Positions 53,851 through 64,000 of a stretch of DNA of 64,000 nt are shown here, one piece after another. The position numbers and the translations under genes are program-made. Below the pieces are notes generated by a model that was not told the DNA's origin, did not search any database, and saw nothing but the letters and a program-made list of their open reading frames with translations. Source of the DNA: Hyphomicrobiaceae bacterium (GTDB lineage Bacteria > Pseudomonadota > Alphaproteobacteria > Rhizobiales > Hyphomicrobiaceae); contig JAGRKV010000051.1 of NCBI GenBank assembly GCA_020442165.1, positions 124,001 through 188,000 of the forward strand. Direction: 5' to 3'. Numbering within the stretch: the stretch's first letter is position 1; each line of letters begins with the position of its first letter.

Positions 53851-54774
53851 TCAGGTAGCGAAAACGACGGGCGAGTGGACTTGCGAAGCCGCCCAGACCT
53901 TGACGCCGGGGAAGCGTCCGCCGATGTCCGCGATCTCGTGAGGTGCTGCAAGGAAGAGTGCGGTCGACAGGGCATCGGCCCAGGTTGCCGAGTGGTGGTG
54001 CACCGTAACGCTCTGCCAGTGCTGCGGGGTCTTGGATGTTCGCGGGTCGACGATATGGGCAATGCCCTTGCCCGGGCAAAGCTCAAGTGTCTGCGCAACC
54101 GACGTCGCAAGGGCGCCATTGTGGATGCGGAATTCGCCGAGATTGCCGGGAAGAGCGATGGTCCATGGACGTTGCGAAACAGTATCGTCACTTGTGCGTG
54201 TTTCGCCCATGTCGATCAGAATGCGGGTCAGGCCACGGCGGCGCATCAGAGCGCTGACGGCATCGGTGATGAAGCCTTGGGCTATGCCGTTGAACGTCAG
54301 CGTCATGCCGTCTGGCATGACAATCTCAGCGGCTGAAGAGCGAAGGTGTTCGAACGTACGCTGGAGGCTCGCCATATCGCACGCGGTCGTGCGCTGATGC
54401 CAGATGCTTTCGACGGCGGGATCGAAGCGGCCGTCTGTTTTCCTGTGTACGGCCAACGCGATATCAATCAGTTGACGCAACTCGGGCGACGGGCGCGCGA
54501 GGTGGCCATCGCGATTGAGGCGCGAGATTTCGGAGTCGGATCTATAGAGGCTGAATACTGTTTCCAACCGTTCGACTTCCGCAAGACATGCGGCGACATG
54601 GCTTTCTGCTTCGTCGGATGAGACGCCGGCAATGGTGATGCGTGCATCCGCACCCAGTGCTGTGCCGGTCCACTGCCTGAGCGGTGTTGCGCGAGCTGTT
54701 GGTGCGAAGGCTGCTGCTGCGCCTGCCGCCATCAGGCTGAGCACACGCCGGCGGCTATGCTTTGGCTCAGTCAT
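53851..54774 (-). CDS. nirX: FAD:protein FMN transferase ApbE/NirX
   Basis: Periplasmic ApbE-family flavin transferase (307 aa) with a Tat-like signal (SRRRVLSLMAAG), the ETVFSLYRSDSEISRLNR motif, TFNGIAQGFITDAVSALM and ADALSTALFLAAP. It attaches FMN to a Thr of the partner NosR/NirI protein encoded just upstream, whose SGATVSS site is intact. It overlaps nirI by 8 bp. Named NirX by its neighbourhood with nirS; NosX would be the same family. Confidence 0.88.
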   Translation of the reverse strand: MTEPKHSRRRVLSLMAAGAAAAFAPTARATPLRQWTGTALGADARITIAGVSSDEAESHVAACLAEVERLETVFSLYRSDSEISRLNRDGHLARPSPELRQLIDIALAVHRKTDGRFDPAVESIWHQRTTACDMASLQRTFEHLRSSAAEIVMPDGMTLTFNGIAQGFITDAVSALMRRRGLTRILIDMGETRTSDDTVSQRPWTIALPGNLGEFRIHNGALATSVAQTLELCPGKGIAHIVDPRTSKTPQHWQSVTVHHHSATWADALSTALFLAAPHEIADIGGRFPGVKVWAASQVHSPVVFAT

Positions 54775-56902
54775 CGCTGCTCTCCTTCACTGTTCCAGCG
54801 GTGGAGGGGCGCCCGGCCGATGGGGATCCCCCTGCGCGGCGCTGCGCGCGCTGCTTCAGCGGGAGACAGGTGGTGGCATCGTTGTAGTTTGCCTGGCACT
54901 TCAGGCAGTAGATGCATTCGTTGGGGTTGATTTGTCCGAGCGCGTTGATCGCCTGGACAGTACAGCGGGTCGCACAGATGCGGCATTCGCGGCCACACTG
55001 GGGGCGGCGCTTCAGCCAATCAAATATCTTCAGCTTCGCGGGGATGGCGAGACCTGCGCCAAGCGGGCAGACATAGCGGCAGTAGAAGCGCTCGATGAAG
55101 AGACCTGCACCAAGAAGCAGAAGGGCGTAGACCACAAATGGCCAATCGCGCACGAAATGCAAGGCGACCGCGGTCTTGAACGGTTCGACCTCGGCGACGC
55201 GAAATGCCGTCGTGACGGACTGGAACGAGAGGCCCACGATCACGAGAAACAGTGTGTACTTGATGGGCCAAAGCCGTTCGTGGACAGGCCATGGGATTTC
55301 GATCTGCTTGATCCCCAAACGCCGCGCGCCCTGATTGAGCAGTTCCTGCAGGGCGCCGAACGGGCAGAGCCAGCCGCAGAAGACACCACGCCCCCAGAAC
55401 AACAGTGCGAGTGCCAGGAAGGCCCAAAGTGTGAAGACCATGGGGTCGAGCAGGAATTGCTCCCAGCGGAAACCGGTCAAAATCGCGTGCAGGAACGTGA
55501 CGACGTTGACGACGGAAAGCTGGGTGCCGGAGTAGATCCCGAGAAAGACAAGGGTGAAGAGAAGGAATCCCAACCGGGTCTTGCGGTAGACGCTCGCATT
55601 GCGGACCAACAGCTCGTGGAAAAACAATATGCCGGTCAAAACGAAAAGCATGATTGCAAGCACCACAACCCTGCCTCGGCGTTCCTTCCAGATCTCCTGC
55701 CAGAGAGCTTCGGGCGCGGCGGCTTCGGTGGTTACGGCCTGCGCCGGCGAAGGACGGGTCACGTAGGCTGCCGGTAGCGTGTAGTCGAGGCTGAGAATCG
55801 TCGGCGCACCGTCGTCGCGTTCAACAATCACGTCGACCCGCCAGGGTGCGGTCGGGTCGAAGTGCGATTCCTGCGGGATGCGGAAGACCGCCGCTTCTCT
55901 GAACTCGGGCGCGGCCTCCGCTTTGACCTGTTCGAGTAATGCATGGTCGTCGGCGGTGAATGTGATCGTGCGGGTGCCTTGAACCAGTCTTATGCGGTCA
56001 AAGCGCCCTTCGTGCCGCCAGGCAGTTCCCTTGAACGAGTAAAGACCGTTGGCCGTGACGAAAATGGCGTTGTCGCCAGCGCCGAGCCTGCCGCCAAGCG
56101 CTTCAAATTCGCGCCGCCCCAATAGATTCTGACCAATGGTCGGTGGGGTTAGGAGCGCGGTGAAGATCTCGATGAAAAGCTTGTTGCCGTCCTCCGAAGC
56201 GCTGGCACCGAAAGCATCGCGACGCGTGAAATGCGCATGGCGGACAGCGCGCTCGGCCAGCAGGCTTTGCCATGTGCGTGGTTCAAATTCTGTTCGGTTG
56301 ACGGACGAGGCTGCTCCCTTGTTCTGCAGCAGCCCATAGGCGGAGGCAACAGCGCGGGCGGAGCGCATCACCGCGTCCTTCATCACGGCGCTCGATACTG
56401 TGGCGCCGCTGACGTGATCGGGGGTGTGTGCCCGGCGCTCGGCATCCTGCACGCGGATGGACCTCTTGATGTCCAGGCCTTTCAGCCCCGCCACAAATGC
56501 GCTCAGCGTCTCGGGGTTTACGCCGATGACGAGAATGGGTTCTTCATGGGCTGCGAGCCGGGCCGCCACGATACGGCCTTCGGGATCCATGCCGGCGTGA
56601 ATGTCGAGGGGGCGGCCGCCGTAGCCGAGCGTGCCTGACACGGCAAACGTGGAGAATGCATAGCCGACAATCTTTCCATCCTTGGAGACGGCGATCGCGG
56701 GAGGGCTGCCTTCATGCATCTGTGTCGTAATGTTCGCGCCGGGGCTCTGCTCCATAAGCTCTATCGCCTCGTCTTGCTGGAGAGCGATCTGGGCGACGGC
56801 TGAGTATGGATGCACCGCAATAACGATCGCGGCCAATATCGCCACAACGGTTCTTACAATCGGGAATGCTTTGTGCCGCACGATCGCATTTGCCTCTGAC
56901 AT
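54767..56902 (-). CDS. nirI: NosR/NirI family membrane flavoprotein, NirI by context
   Basis: Polytopic Fe-S flavoprotein (711 aa). Signal helix ~14-38; periplasmic FMN-binding domain with covalent site DHVSGATVSSAVM near residue 165; six helices; two CxxxCP motifs, CGWLCPFGALQE and CRYVCPLGAG; and C-terminal cluster groups CGRECRICATRC and CIYCLKCQANY (the latter shorter than a classical group). NirI is needed for nirS expression or activity in Paracoccus, NosR for N2O reductase. The divergent nirS and the lack of nosZ nearby favour NirI. Confidence 0.85.
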   Translation of the reverse strand: MSEANAIVRHKAFPIVRTVVAILAAIVIAVHPYSAVAQIALQQDEAIELMEQSPGANITTQMHEGSPPAIAVSKDGKIVGYAFSTFAVSGTLGYGGRPLDIHAGMDPEGRIVAARLAAHEEPILVIGVNPETLSAFVAGLKGLDIKRSIRVQDAERRAHTPDHVSGATVSSAVMKDAVMRSARAVASAYGLLQNKGAASSVNRTEFEPRTWQSLLAERAVRHAHFTRRDAFGASASEDGNKLFIEIFTALLTPPTIGQNLLGRREFEALGGRLGAGDNAIFVTANGLYSFKGTAWRHEGRFDRIRLVQGTRTITFTADDHALLEQVKAEAAPEFREAAVFRIPQESHFDPTAPWRVDVIVERDDGAPTILSLDYTLPAAYVTRPSPAQAVTTEAAAPEALWQEIWKERRGRVVVLAIMLFVLTGILFFHELLVRNASVYRKTRLGFLLFTLVFLGIYSGTQLSVVNVVTFLHAILTGFRWEQFLLDPMVFTLWAFLALALLFWGRGVFCGWLCPFGALQELLNQGARRLGIKQIEIPWPVHERLWPIKYTLFLVIVGLSFQSVTTAFRVAEVEPFKTAVALHFVRDWPFVVYALLLLGAGLFIERFYCRYVCPLGAGLAIPAKLKIFDWLKRRPQCGRECRICATRCTVQAINALGQINPNECIYCLKCQANYNDATTCLPLKQRAQRRAGGSPSAGRPSTAGTVKESSDD

Positions 56903-56934
56903 ACCGCAAAGATCGATAGCAAATCGGCGTGTAA

Positions 56935-58818
<1,884 letters not shown>

Positions 58819-58848
58819 TCGCAACGGGTGCATGGCCTTTGCCAAATC

Positions 58849-58878
58849 GGGGCCGGTTGCCATCTGTGGCGCCGGCCC
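58849..58878 (+). other. Hairpin between nirS and nirE
   Basis: GGGCCGG ... CCGGCCC, a 7-bp GC stem with a 15-base loop, followed by tgagaaaaactc, 31 bp after the nirS stop. It may weaken read-through into nirE or stabilise the nirS message. Confidence 0.4.
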
Positions 58879-58979
58879 TGAGAAAAACTCAAGACAGCCG
58901 GGTGTCGGTTCATCTGGCTGTCCTGCAAAAGACTGTTCGAGTGGTCCCCCTAATGGGCCAGTCCGGGAGCAGGCGCAGC

Positions 58980-59837
58980 ATGCTGACATCCACGAACAGC
59001 AAAGGCCGTCAGGGGCAGTCTGGTGCTCAAGGTGTTCATGATGGCTTTGTTCATCTTGTAGGAGCCGGGCCGGGTGATCCCGATCTATTGACGGTCAAGG
59101 CATTGCGCGTGATCGAAGCCGCCGATGTCGTCGTCTACGACAGGCTCGTGTCGTCCGCCGTCATGGAACTGGTGCCGGCAAACGTGCGGCGTATCGATGT
59201 CGGGAAGTCCGCGGGACATCATCCGGTGCCGCAGGAGCAGATCAATTCACTTCTTGTCAGCCTTGCTGGTTGTGGTCTGCGCGTGGTGCGTCTCAAAGGT
59301 GGCGATCCGTTTGTGTTCGGCCGTGGTGGTGAAGAGGCCATTGCGCTGGCGTCGGCAGGCGTAGCATTCGATGTCATTCCGGGCATCACGTCAGCCCAGG
59401 CCTGCGCGGCGGCGGCGAAGGTGCCACTGACGCACCGAGATCTGGCGACGGGTGTACGCTTCCTGACCGGACATCGCCGGCAGGACGAAGTGCTCGACTT
59501 CGACTGGGCGGGGCTTGCCGACAGCGAGACGACGCTCGTTGTCTACATGGGGCTCACCAACATTTCGGAAATTGCCATCCGGTTGATCGCGCACGGTCTC
59601 GATGCGGCGACGCCGGTGCTGGCGATCAGTGGCGCGACACGACCCGAGGAGGTTCGTCTTACGAGCACCTTGGGGCGGATAGGTGCGGATTGCCAAACTG
59701 CGTGCCTTGCAGCGCCGACATTGTTCGTTATCGGCGCGGTCGCGGGACTTGTCGCATCAATGGGGTGCGCGGAGCGCGCCGATGGCGTTGCTCGGCTGTT
59801 GGAGGAGCGCGAGACGGCCTGTGTCGCGGCAGAATAG
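58980..59837 (+). CDS. nirE: Uroporphyrinogen-III C-methyltransferase NirE
   Basis: SAM-dependent enzyme (285 aa) making precorrin-2 for heme d1. Motifs VHLVGAGPGDPDLLTVKAL, VVYDRLVS, VRLKGGDPFVFGRGGEEA and VIPGITSAQACAAAAKVPLTHR identify the SUMT family. The GGGAGC site favours the ATG at 58980; an open frame upstream to 58839 lacks similarity. Position after nirS favours NirE over a siroheme-type CobA. Confidence 0.93.
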   Translation: MLTSTNSKGRQGQSGAQGVHDGFVHLVGAGPGDPDLLTVKALRVIEAADVVVYDRLVSSAVMELVPANVRRIDVGKSAGHHPVPQEQINSLLVSLAGCGLRVVRLKGGDPFVFGRGGEEAIALASAGVAFDVIPGITSAQACAAAAKVPLTHRDLATGVRFLTGHRRQDEVLDFDWAGLADSETTLVVYMGLTNISEIAIRLIAHGLDAATPVLAISGATRPEEVRLTSTLGRIGADCQTACLAAPTLFVIGAVAGLVASMGCAERADGVARLLEERETACVAAE

Positions 59838-60153
59838 AACCATTTTCGCAATTGCTGGGGTGTGGGCGCTTGTTCCGGTGGCTGCGCCTGCGGAGGCAAT
59901 CGATGCTGTGCGCCAGAGTGAACTGAAGGCGCTCGTGCGGCAGGATTGCGGGTCATGCCATGGCATGACGCTCAAGGGTGGTCTGGGCAAGCCTCTACTG
60001 CCTGAAGCACTCAGTGGCCTTGAGGTGGCGAGCATTGCGTCGATCATTCTTGATGGTGTGCCCGGACAACCGATGCCGCCTTGGCGCGGTCTGCTTTCGC
60101 AAGCCGATGCCATCTGGATTGCGCAGCGCCTGAAGGAGGGCTTTCCGCAATGA
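59821..60153 (+). CDS. nirC: Cytochrome c55x-like NirC
   Basis: Small periplasmic monoheme cytochrome (110 aa). Signal region TIFAIAGVWALVPVAAPAEA, heme site QDCGSCHGMTLKGGLGKPL, and PMPPWRGLLSQADAIWIAQ supplying the distal Met. Likely GTG start at 59821, overlapping the nirE end by 17 bp, with GGAGGAG upstream. It serves as electron donor in heme d1 assembly or to NirS in relatives. Confidence 0.85.
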   Translation: MSRQNRTIFAIAGVWALVPVAAPAEAIDAVRQSELKALVRQDCGSCHGMTLKGGLGKPLLPEALSGLEVASIASIILDGVPGQPMPPWRGLLSQADAIWIAQRLKEGFPQ

Positions 60154-61352
60154 AGCGCCGGGACGTCTTGGCTGGCTTTGCGTGCGTTGGTGCCGGTGCT
60201 GTGCTTTTTTCGCGGCAGGTGCACAGTGAGCAATCGGCTTGCGCGTCGACCGGCGCACTTGGCATTATTGTCGAGCGGGCGACCGGCTCGCTGCTGATCG
60301 TCGATACGATTGCGAGAACACGGATTGCGCGCGTTGAGGGTCTGGGCGACCTGTCACATGCTTCGGCGGTTTTCTCGCGCGATGCACGCTACGTCTTTGT
60401 ATTCGGGCGTGATGGCGGCTTGAGCAAAGTCGATTTGCTGAGCCGCACGCTGGCTGGTCGTGTCGTTCAGGCCGGCAATGCGATCGGCGGTGCCATCTCC
60501 GACGACGGCCGGCTTGTTGCGGTTTCAAACTACGAACCCGGTGGGGTCAACGTGTTCGATGCGGACACGCTTGCGCCATTGGTCGAGATCGCGGCGGATG
60601 TGGGCGGTGGCAAGCGGTCCAAAACGGTCGGGCTCGTCGATGCGCCCGGCAGGCGCTTCGTCTATACGCTTTATGATGCGGGCGAGATATGGATCGCGGA
60701 TTTTGCGGGCTGGTCTGGTGGCCCGCCCGCCGTCACGCGCTTTCCTGGCGTCGGCAAGCAGCCCTATGATGGTTCGATCACCGGTGACGGCCGGCACTAT
60801 ATCGCGGGCCTCTTCGGCGAGGACGGTCTGGTTCAGCTCGATCTGTGGTCCGATCCGATCGCGCCGCGCCGCATTCTTGACGGCTATGGGCGCGGCGAGG
60901 CGCCGCTGCCGGTCTATAAGATGCCACATCTTGAGGGTTGGGCCGAAGTGGCTGGTGCAATCCTGCTGCCTGCCGTGGGGCGGCATGAGCTGCTCGCGAT
61001 CGATGCGCAGACGTTTGGTGAGCGCGGACGGGTGGCGACGCATGGGCAACCGATCTTCGCCGTTGCCCAGCCCGGTAGCCCGAATGTGTGGGTCAACTTC
61101 GCTCATCCGTTGAACGACACGGTGCAGATCGTCGATGTGAGAACATTGAAGGTCGTACACACCTTCAAGCCTGGGCCTGCCGTGCTGCATCTGGAATTCA
61201 CGCCGCGCGGAAACGAAGTCTGGATCTCGGTGCGTGATGCAGACCGCATAGACATTCACGAGACACGCCACTTCGAGAAGATCGGCTCGCTGCCGGCACA
61301 GAAACCATCGGGCATCTTCTTCACATCGCGCGCGCACAGGATTGGGCAATGA
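60150..61352 (+). CDS. nirF: Heme d1 biosynthesis protein NirF
   Basis: Propeller protein (400 aa) resembling the d1 domain of NirS without heme c. The N-terminus MKRRDVLAGFACVGAGAVLF looks like a twin-arginine signal. Family motifs: GALGIIVERATGSLLIVDT, SNYEPGGVNVFDADTL, LEGWAEVAGAILLPAVGRHELLA (written in part) and PSGIFFTSRAHRIG at the end. Required for a late step of d1 synthesis. ATGA overlaps with nirC and nirDL. Confidence 0.93.
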   Translation: MKRRDVLAGFACVGAGAVLFSRQVHSEQSACASTGALGIIVERATGSLLIVDTIARTRIARVEGLGDLSHASAVFSRDARYVFVFGRDGGLSKVDLLSRTLAGRVVQAGNAIGGAISDDGRLVAVSNYEPGGVNVFDADTLAPLVEIAADVGGGKRSKTVGLVDAPGRRFVYTLYDAGEIWIADFAGWSGGPPAVTRFPGVGKQPYDGSITGDGRHYIAGLFGEDGLVQLDLWSDPIAPRRILDGYGRGEAPLPVYKMPHLEGWAEVAGAILLPAVGRHELLAIDAQTFGERGRVATHGQPIFAVAQPGSPNVWVNFAHPLNDTVQIVDVRTLKVVHTFKPGPAVLHLEFTPRGNEVWISVRDADRIDIHETRHFEKIGSLPAQKPSGIFFTSRAHRIGQ

Positions 61353-62407
61353 GCGAGGCGCTGACATTCGAACTGTTCGATAGTGCCAGCCCGGCGCGGG
61401 GGATGCTCGATGTGCTGGATCAATGGCAGCGCGACTTTCCTCTCGTGGAGCGGCCGTTTGCGGAGATCGCGCAGCGGCACGGGATTAGTGAAGATCACCT
61501 CCTGAATTGTCTTGAGGTGCTCGCGCGGGAGGGTGTCGTCGGGCGCGTTGGGGCTACCATTCGCCCCAATACAGTGGGTGTCAGTCTGCTTGCCGCCATG
61601 AGTGTGCCGCCCGAGCGGCTGGACGATGTGGCGCGGATCGTCAATGCCGAGCCGGGCGTCAATCACAACTACGAGCGGGAGCATGCGCTCAATCTCTGGT
61701 TCGTCATAGCGGCGCCGGATGATGCCGAGCTTGGCGCTTCGCTCGACCGCATCCGCGCTGCCACGGGGCTCGATGTTCTGGAGCTGCCACTTGAGCGCGC
61801 CTATTTCATTGATCTTGGCTTCGGCCTCGGCGGTGCGAACAAGGACGCGCAACGCAGCAAACGCAAGTTGTACGCAACGGCTGCAATGGAATCGAAGCCT
61901 GTCGTTGACCGGGCGGACCTGCGGCTGTTGTGTGCGCTCGAACACGGTCTGGCGCTGGTGTCGAGGCCATATGCTGCGCTGGGTGCGTTGATTGGCCTAT
62001 GTGAGGCGGACGTTCTGGCGCGGATCGCACGGCTGATCGATGTTGGTGTGATTACACGCTTCGGGTTCATCCTTAGGCACCGCCGGCTCGGCTATCGCGC
62101 CAATGCCATGGTCGTGTTCGACGTCGACGATGTTGCGGTCGATGAGATTGGTGAATTGTTTGCGGCTCAACCATTCGTGACGCTGTGCTATCGCCGTCCA
62201 CGGCGTGCGCCGTTCTGGCGCTACAATCTGTTCTGCATGATCCACGGCCAGGAGCGAGAGCTGGTCTGCGCGCAGGCGGACAGCCTTGTTGAGCTGGGTG
62301 GATTGTCTGGGCGCGCGCATGACATGCTGTTCTCACGCCGCTGCTACCTGCAACGCGGCACTCGGCTCGCCAAGGATGGCGGGGCGTTGAGGGAGGCCGC
62401 ACAATGA
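61349..62407 (+). CDS. nirD: Fused siroheme decarboxylase NirDL
   Basis: Natural fusion (352 aa) of two AsnC/Lrp-like siroheme decarboxylase units. The N-half (~1-165) is NirD-like with VNHNYEREHALNLWFVI; the C-half (~185-352) is NirL-like with VTLCYRRPRRAPFWRYNLF. A linker rich in basic residues (~165-185) joins them. With NirG and NirH it removes carboxyl groups of siroheme to give didecarboxysiroheme. Such fusions are known in other denitrifiers, e.g. Hydrogenophilus. ATGA overlap on both sides. Confidence 0.88.
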   Translation: MSEALTFELFDSASPARGMLDVLDQWQRDFPLVERPFAEIAQRHGISEDHLLNCLEVLAREGVVGRVGATIRPNTVGVSLLAAMSVPPERLDDVARIVNAEPGVNHNYEREHALNLWFVIAAPDDAELGASLDRIRAATGLDVLELPLERAYFIDLGFGLGGANKDAQRSKRKLYATAAMESKPVVDRADLRLLCALEHGLALVSRPYAALGALIGLCEADVLARIARLIDVGVITRFGFILRHRRLGYRANAMVVFDVDDVAVDEIGELFAAQPFVTLCYRRPRRAPFWRYNLFCMIHGQERELVCAQADSLVELGGLSGRAHDMLFSRRCYLQRGTRLAKDGGALREAAQ

Positions 62408-62850
62408 TCGACGTCATCGACCGGGCCATCATCAATATGCTGCAGGAGGGATTTCCCATCGTGGAGGAGCCCTATAAGGCTGCTGCTGCCGCGCTCGGGC
62501 TGTCCGCCGAAGCACTGATGGAGCGGATCAGCGAACTTCTGGAATCGGGAGCGGCGTCACGCTTTGGGCCGATGTTCAATGCCGATGTTCTGGGTGGCGC
62601 GTTCTGCCTGTGCGCAATGGCGGTGCCGGCCGGGCGGTTCGACGAGGTGGCGGCGCTCGTCAACGCTCACGCGGAAGTCGCGCACAACTACGAACGGGCG
62701 CATGCGCTCAATATGTGGTTCGTTCTAGCGACTGAGACGCAGGCGGAAATCGATGCGGTCAACGCCTTAATTTCGGCAGAGACCGAACTGGAAGTGCTGG
62801 CATTCCCCAAGATCGAGGAATATTTCGTCGGCTTCAGGGTGGCTGCATGA
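62404..62850 (+). CDS. nirG: Siroheme decarboxylase subunit NirG
   Basis: AsnC-family protein (148 aa) of the D/G type: a winged-helix N-terminus with DVIDRAIINMLQEGFPIVEEPY, then VAHNYERAHALNMWFVLAT, paralleling the same motif in the NirD half of the preceding protein. Not a DNA-binding regulator; the fold is reused in heme d1 synthesis. Coupled to nirH by ATGA. Confidence 0.9.
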   Translation: MIDVIDRAIINMLQEGFPIVEEPYKAAAAALGLSAEALMERISELLESGAASRFGPMFNADVLGGAFCLCAMAVPAGRFDEVAALVNAHAEVAHNYERAHALNMWFVLATETQAEIDAVNALISAETELEVLAFPKIEEYFVGFRVAA

Positions 62851-63377
62851 CAGAAGTATGGGACCACATCGATCGCGCCATCATCCGGGCAACTCAGGCT
62901 GGACTTCCGCTGGTCGCGCGCCCTTACGCGAAGGTGGCCGAGGAAGCCGGTGTGTCGGAAGCCGAGGTCATGTCGCGCATGGGGCGCATGCAGGATGCGG
63001 GCCTCATCCGGCGTATTGGCATCGTTCCAAATCATTACGCGCTGGGCCTCTGCCATAACGCCATGACTGTCTGGGATGTCGACGACACGATGATCTCAGA
63101 ACTTGGCAGGCGCGTTGGTGCGCTGGTGTTCGTCACGCATTGCTACCAGCGTCCGCGCCGGCTGCCGCTTTGGCCCTACAATCTTTTCGCGATGGTCCAT
63201 GGCCGCACACCCGAAGAGGTGGATGGCAAGACCGAGGCGATAGCGCAATTGCTGGATGGTCATTGCCGGGCGCGCGACGTTCTGGTTTCGACGCGCGTGC
63301 TCAAGAAGACCGGGATGCGTTTGCGGGCGAAGGCCGCGGGGCCGCCGGCTGGTGAAGGCGAGCAGAAGGTGATCTGA
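62847..63377 (+). CDS. nirH: Siroheme decarboxylase subunit NirH
   Basis: L/H-type member (176 aa): WDHIDRAIIRATQAGLPLVARPY and VTHCYQRPRRLPLWPYNLFAMVHG, parallel to the NirL half of NirDL. Pairs with NirG. A C-terminal tail of ~20 residues is hydrophilic. nirJ starts one base after its stop. Confidence 0.9.
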   Translation: MTEVWDHIDRAIIRATQAGLPLVARPYAKVAEEAGVSEAEVMSRMGRMQDAGLIRRIGIVPNHYALGLCHNAMTVWDVDDTMISELGRRVGALVFVTHCYQRPRRLPLWPYNLFAMVHGRTPEEVDGKTEAIAQLLDGHCRARDVLVSTRVLKKTGMRLRAKAAGPPAGEGEQKVI

Positions 63378-63378
63378 G

Positions 63379-64000
63379 ATGTTCCGGTTGACGCAGCTTC
63401 TTCACGAGATCGTGCGGCCAACACCAGCGGGCCCGCGTCGAGATCCGCCTGGTCCTGTGGTGATCTGGAACCTGATCCGGCGCTGCAACCTCAAGTGCAA
63501 GCACTGCTATTCGATTTCCAGCGACGTCGATTTTCCCGATGAGCTGAACACCGCGCAGGTGTTCGGCGTGATGGACGACCTGAAAGCGTTCCGGGTGCCG
63601 GTGCTGATCCTGTCAGGCGGTGAGCCGTTGCTGCGGCCCGACATCTTCGACATCGCGCATCGTGCCAAGTCCATGGGCTTCTATGTCGGGCTGTCGTCGA
63701 ATGGTGCGCTGATCGACGAGAGGAACATCGGGCGGATCGCGGATGTCGGTTTCGACTATGTCGGCATATCCCTTGATGGCATCGGTGCGGTGCATGACGC
63801 CTTCCGTGGCAAGCAGGGGGCATTTGATGCCTCGCTCAAAGGCGTGAGATTGTGTCGCGATACCGGTGTCAAGGTTGGCCTGCGCTTCACCATGACGATG
63901 GACAATCATCATCTGCTCGATGACCTGCTGGATCTGGCCGAGGCGGAAGGTGTCGACAAGTTCTATCTGTCGCATCTCAACTATGCGGGGCGTGGCAACA
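63379..64000 (+). CDS. nirJ: Heme d1 radical-SAM protein NirJ (truncated by window edge)
   Basis: First 207 residues of a radical-SAM enzyme that removes propionate side chains of didecarboxysiroheme. The cluster motif is RRCNLKCKHCYSISSDVD, followed by LILSGGEPLLRPDIF and FDYVGISLDGIG, the NirJ/SPASM pattern. The reading frame is open to the last base of the window; the C-terminal SPASM part lies outside. Start ATG follows the nirH stop directly (TGAGATG). Confidence 0.93.
   Translation, partial: MFRLTQLLHEIVRPTPAGPRRDPPGPVVIWNLIRRCNLKCKHCYSISSDVDFPDELNTAQVFGVMDDLKAFRVPVLILSGGEPLLRPDIFDIAHRAKSMGFYVGLSSNGALIDERNIGRIADVGFDYVGISLDGIGAVHDAFRGKQGAFDASLKGVRLCRDTGVKVGLRFTMTMDNHHLLDDLLDLAEAEGVDKFYLSHLNYAGRGN

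Noticed and set aside
54767-56902. Assignment as NosR
   Set aside because: The family cannot be separated by eye, but divergent nirS, adjacent apbE and absence of nosZ in the window make NirI the better name.

Overview
The window is GC-rich chromosomal DNA of a denitrifying alphaproteobacterium, most likely of the order Hyphomicrobiales. The pointers are alphaproteobacterial-type cpa/tad pilus genes, a nirIX / nirSECF(DL)GHJ layout like that of Paracoccus, and a napFDAGHBC operon. The genus cannot be fixed from the sequence alone. Genes are dense, and many neighbours overlap by ATGA.

Layout. 0.1-6.6 kb holds housekeeping and membrane genes: an LTA-synthase-like sulfatase, rimO, a CDF metal transporter, a YdjM-like membrane hydrolase and a TetR regulator. 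6.8-20.4 kb is a complete Tad (Flp) pilus locus: tadG- and tadE-like minor pilins and a stand-alone secretin N-domain protein on the minus strand, four flp pilin genes, then cpaA-cpaB-cpaC-cpaD-cpaE-cpaF-tadB-tadC. 20.6-23.1 kb holds a hybrid histidine kinase and a FIST-domain protein that together look like the NosP/NahK nitric-oxide sensing pair. 23.4-27.6 kb is an operon for a tungsten-type aldehyde oxidoreductase (aorA Fe-S, aorB catalytic, aorC FAD, MoaD-like carrier). A PilZ protein follows. 29.0-36.4 kb is a ten-gene Mrp/Mbh-like cation-proton antiporter module with three large NuoL/M/N-type subunits. 37.0-39.0 kb is an L,D-transpeptidase.

The last 25 kb is a denitrification island: periplasmic nitrate reductase (napFDAGHBC) with a DUF2478 gene; NO reductase (norCBQDEF, minus strand); nnrS, an ApbE flavin transferase (nirX) and a NosR/NirI-type membrane flavoprotein; and divergently nirS with the heme d1 genes nirE, C, F, DL (fused), G, H and a nirJ cut off by the window edge. 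Together these convert nitrate to nitrite to NO to N2O. No nosZ and no Nnr/Dnr/FNR regulator gene is present here. One near-identical palindromic box (TTGAC-TTTT-GTTAA) stands before nap, between nirI and nirS, and, with one altered outer base, upstream of norC, which suggests a single shared NO- or oxygen-responsive CRP/FNR-family regulon.

Beyond the genes, the most notable structure is a dispersed ~150-bp element present three times. Each copy begins on the stop codon of a plus-strand gene and carries an inverted repeat at each end.
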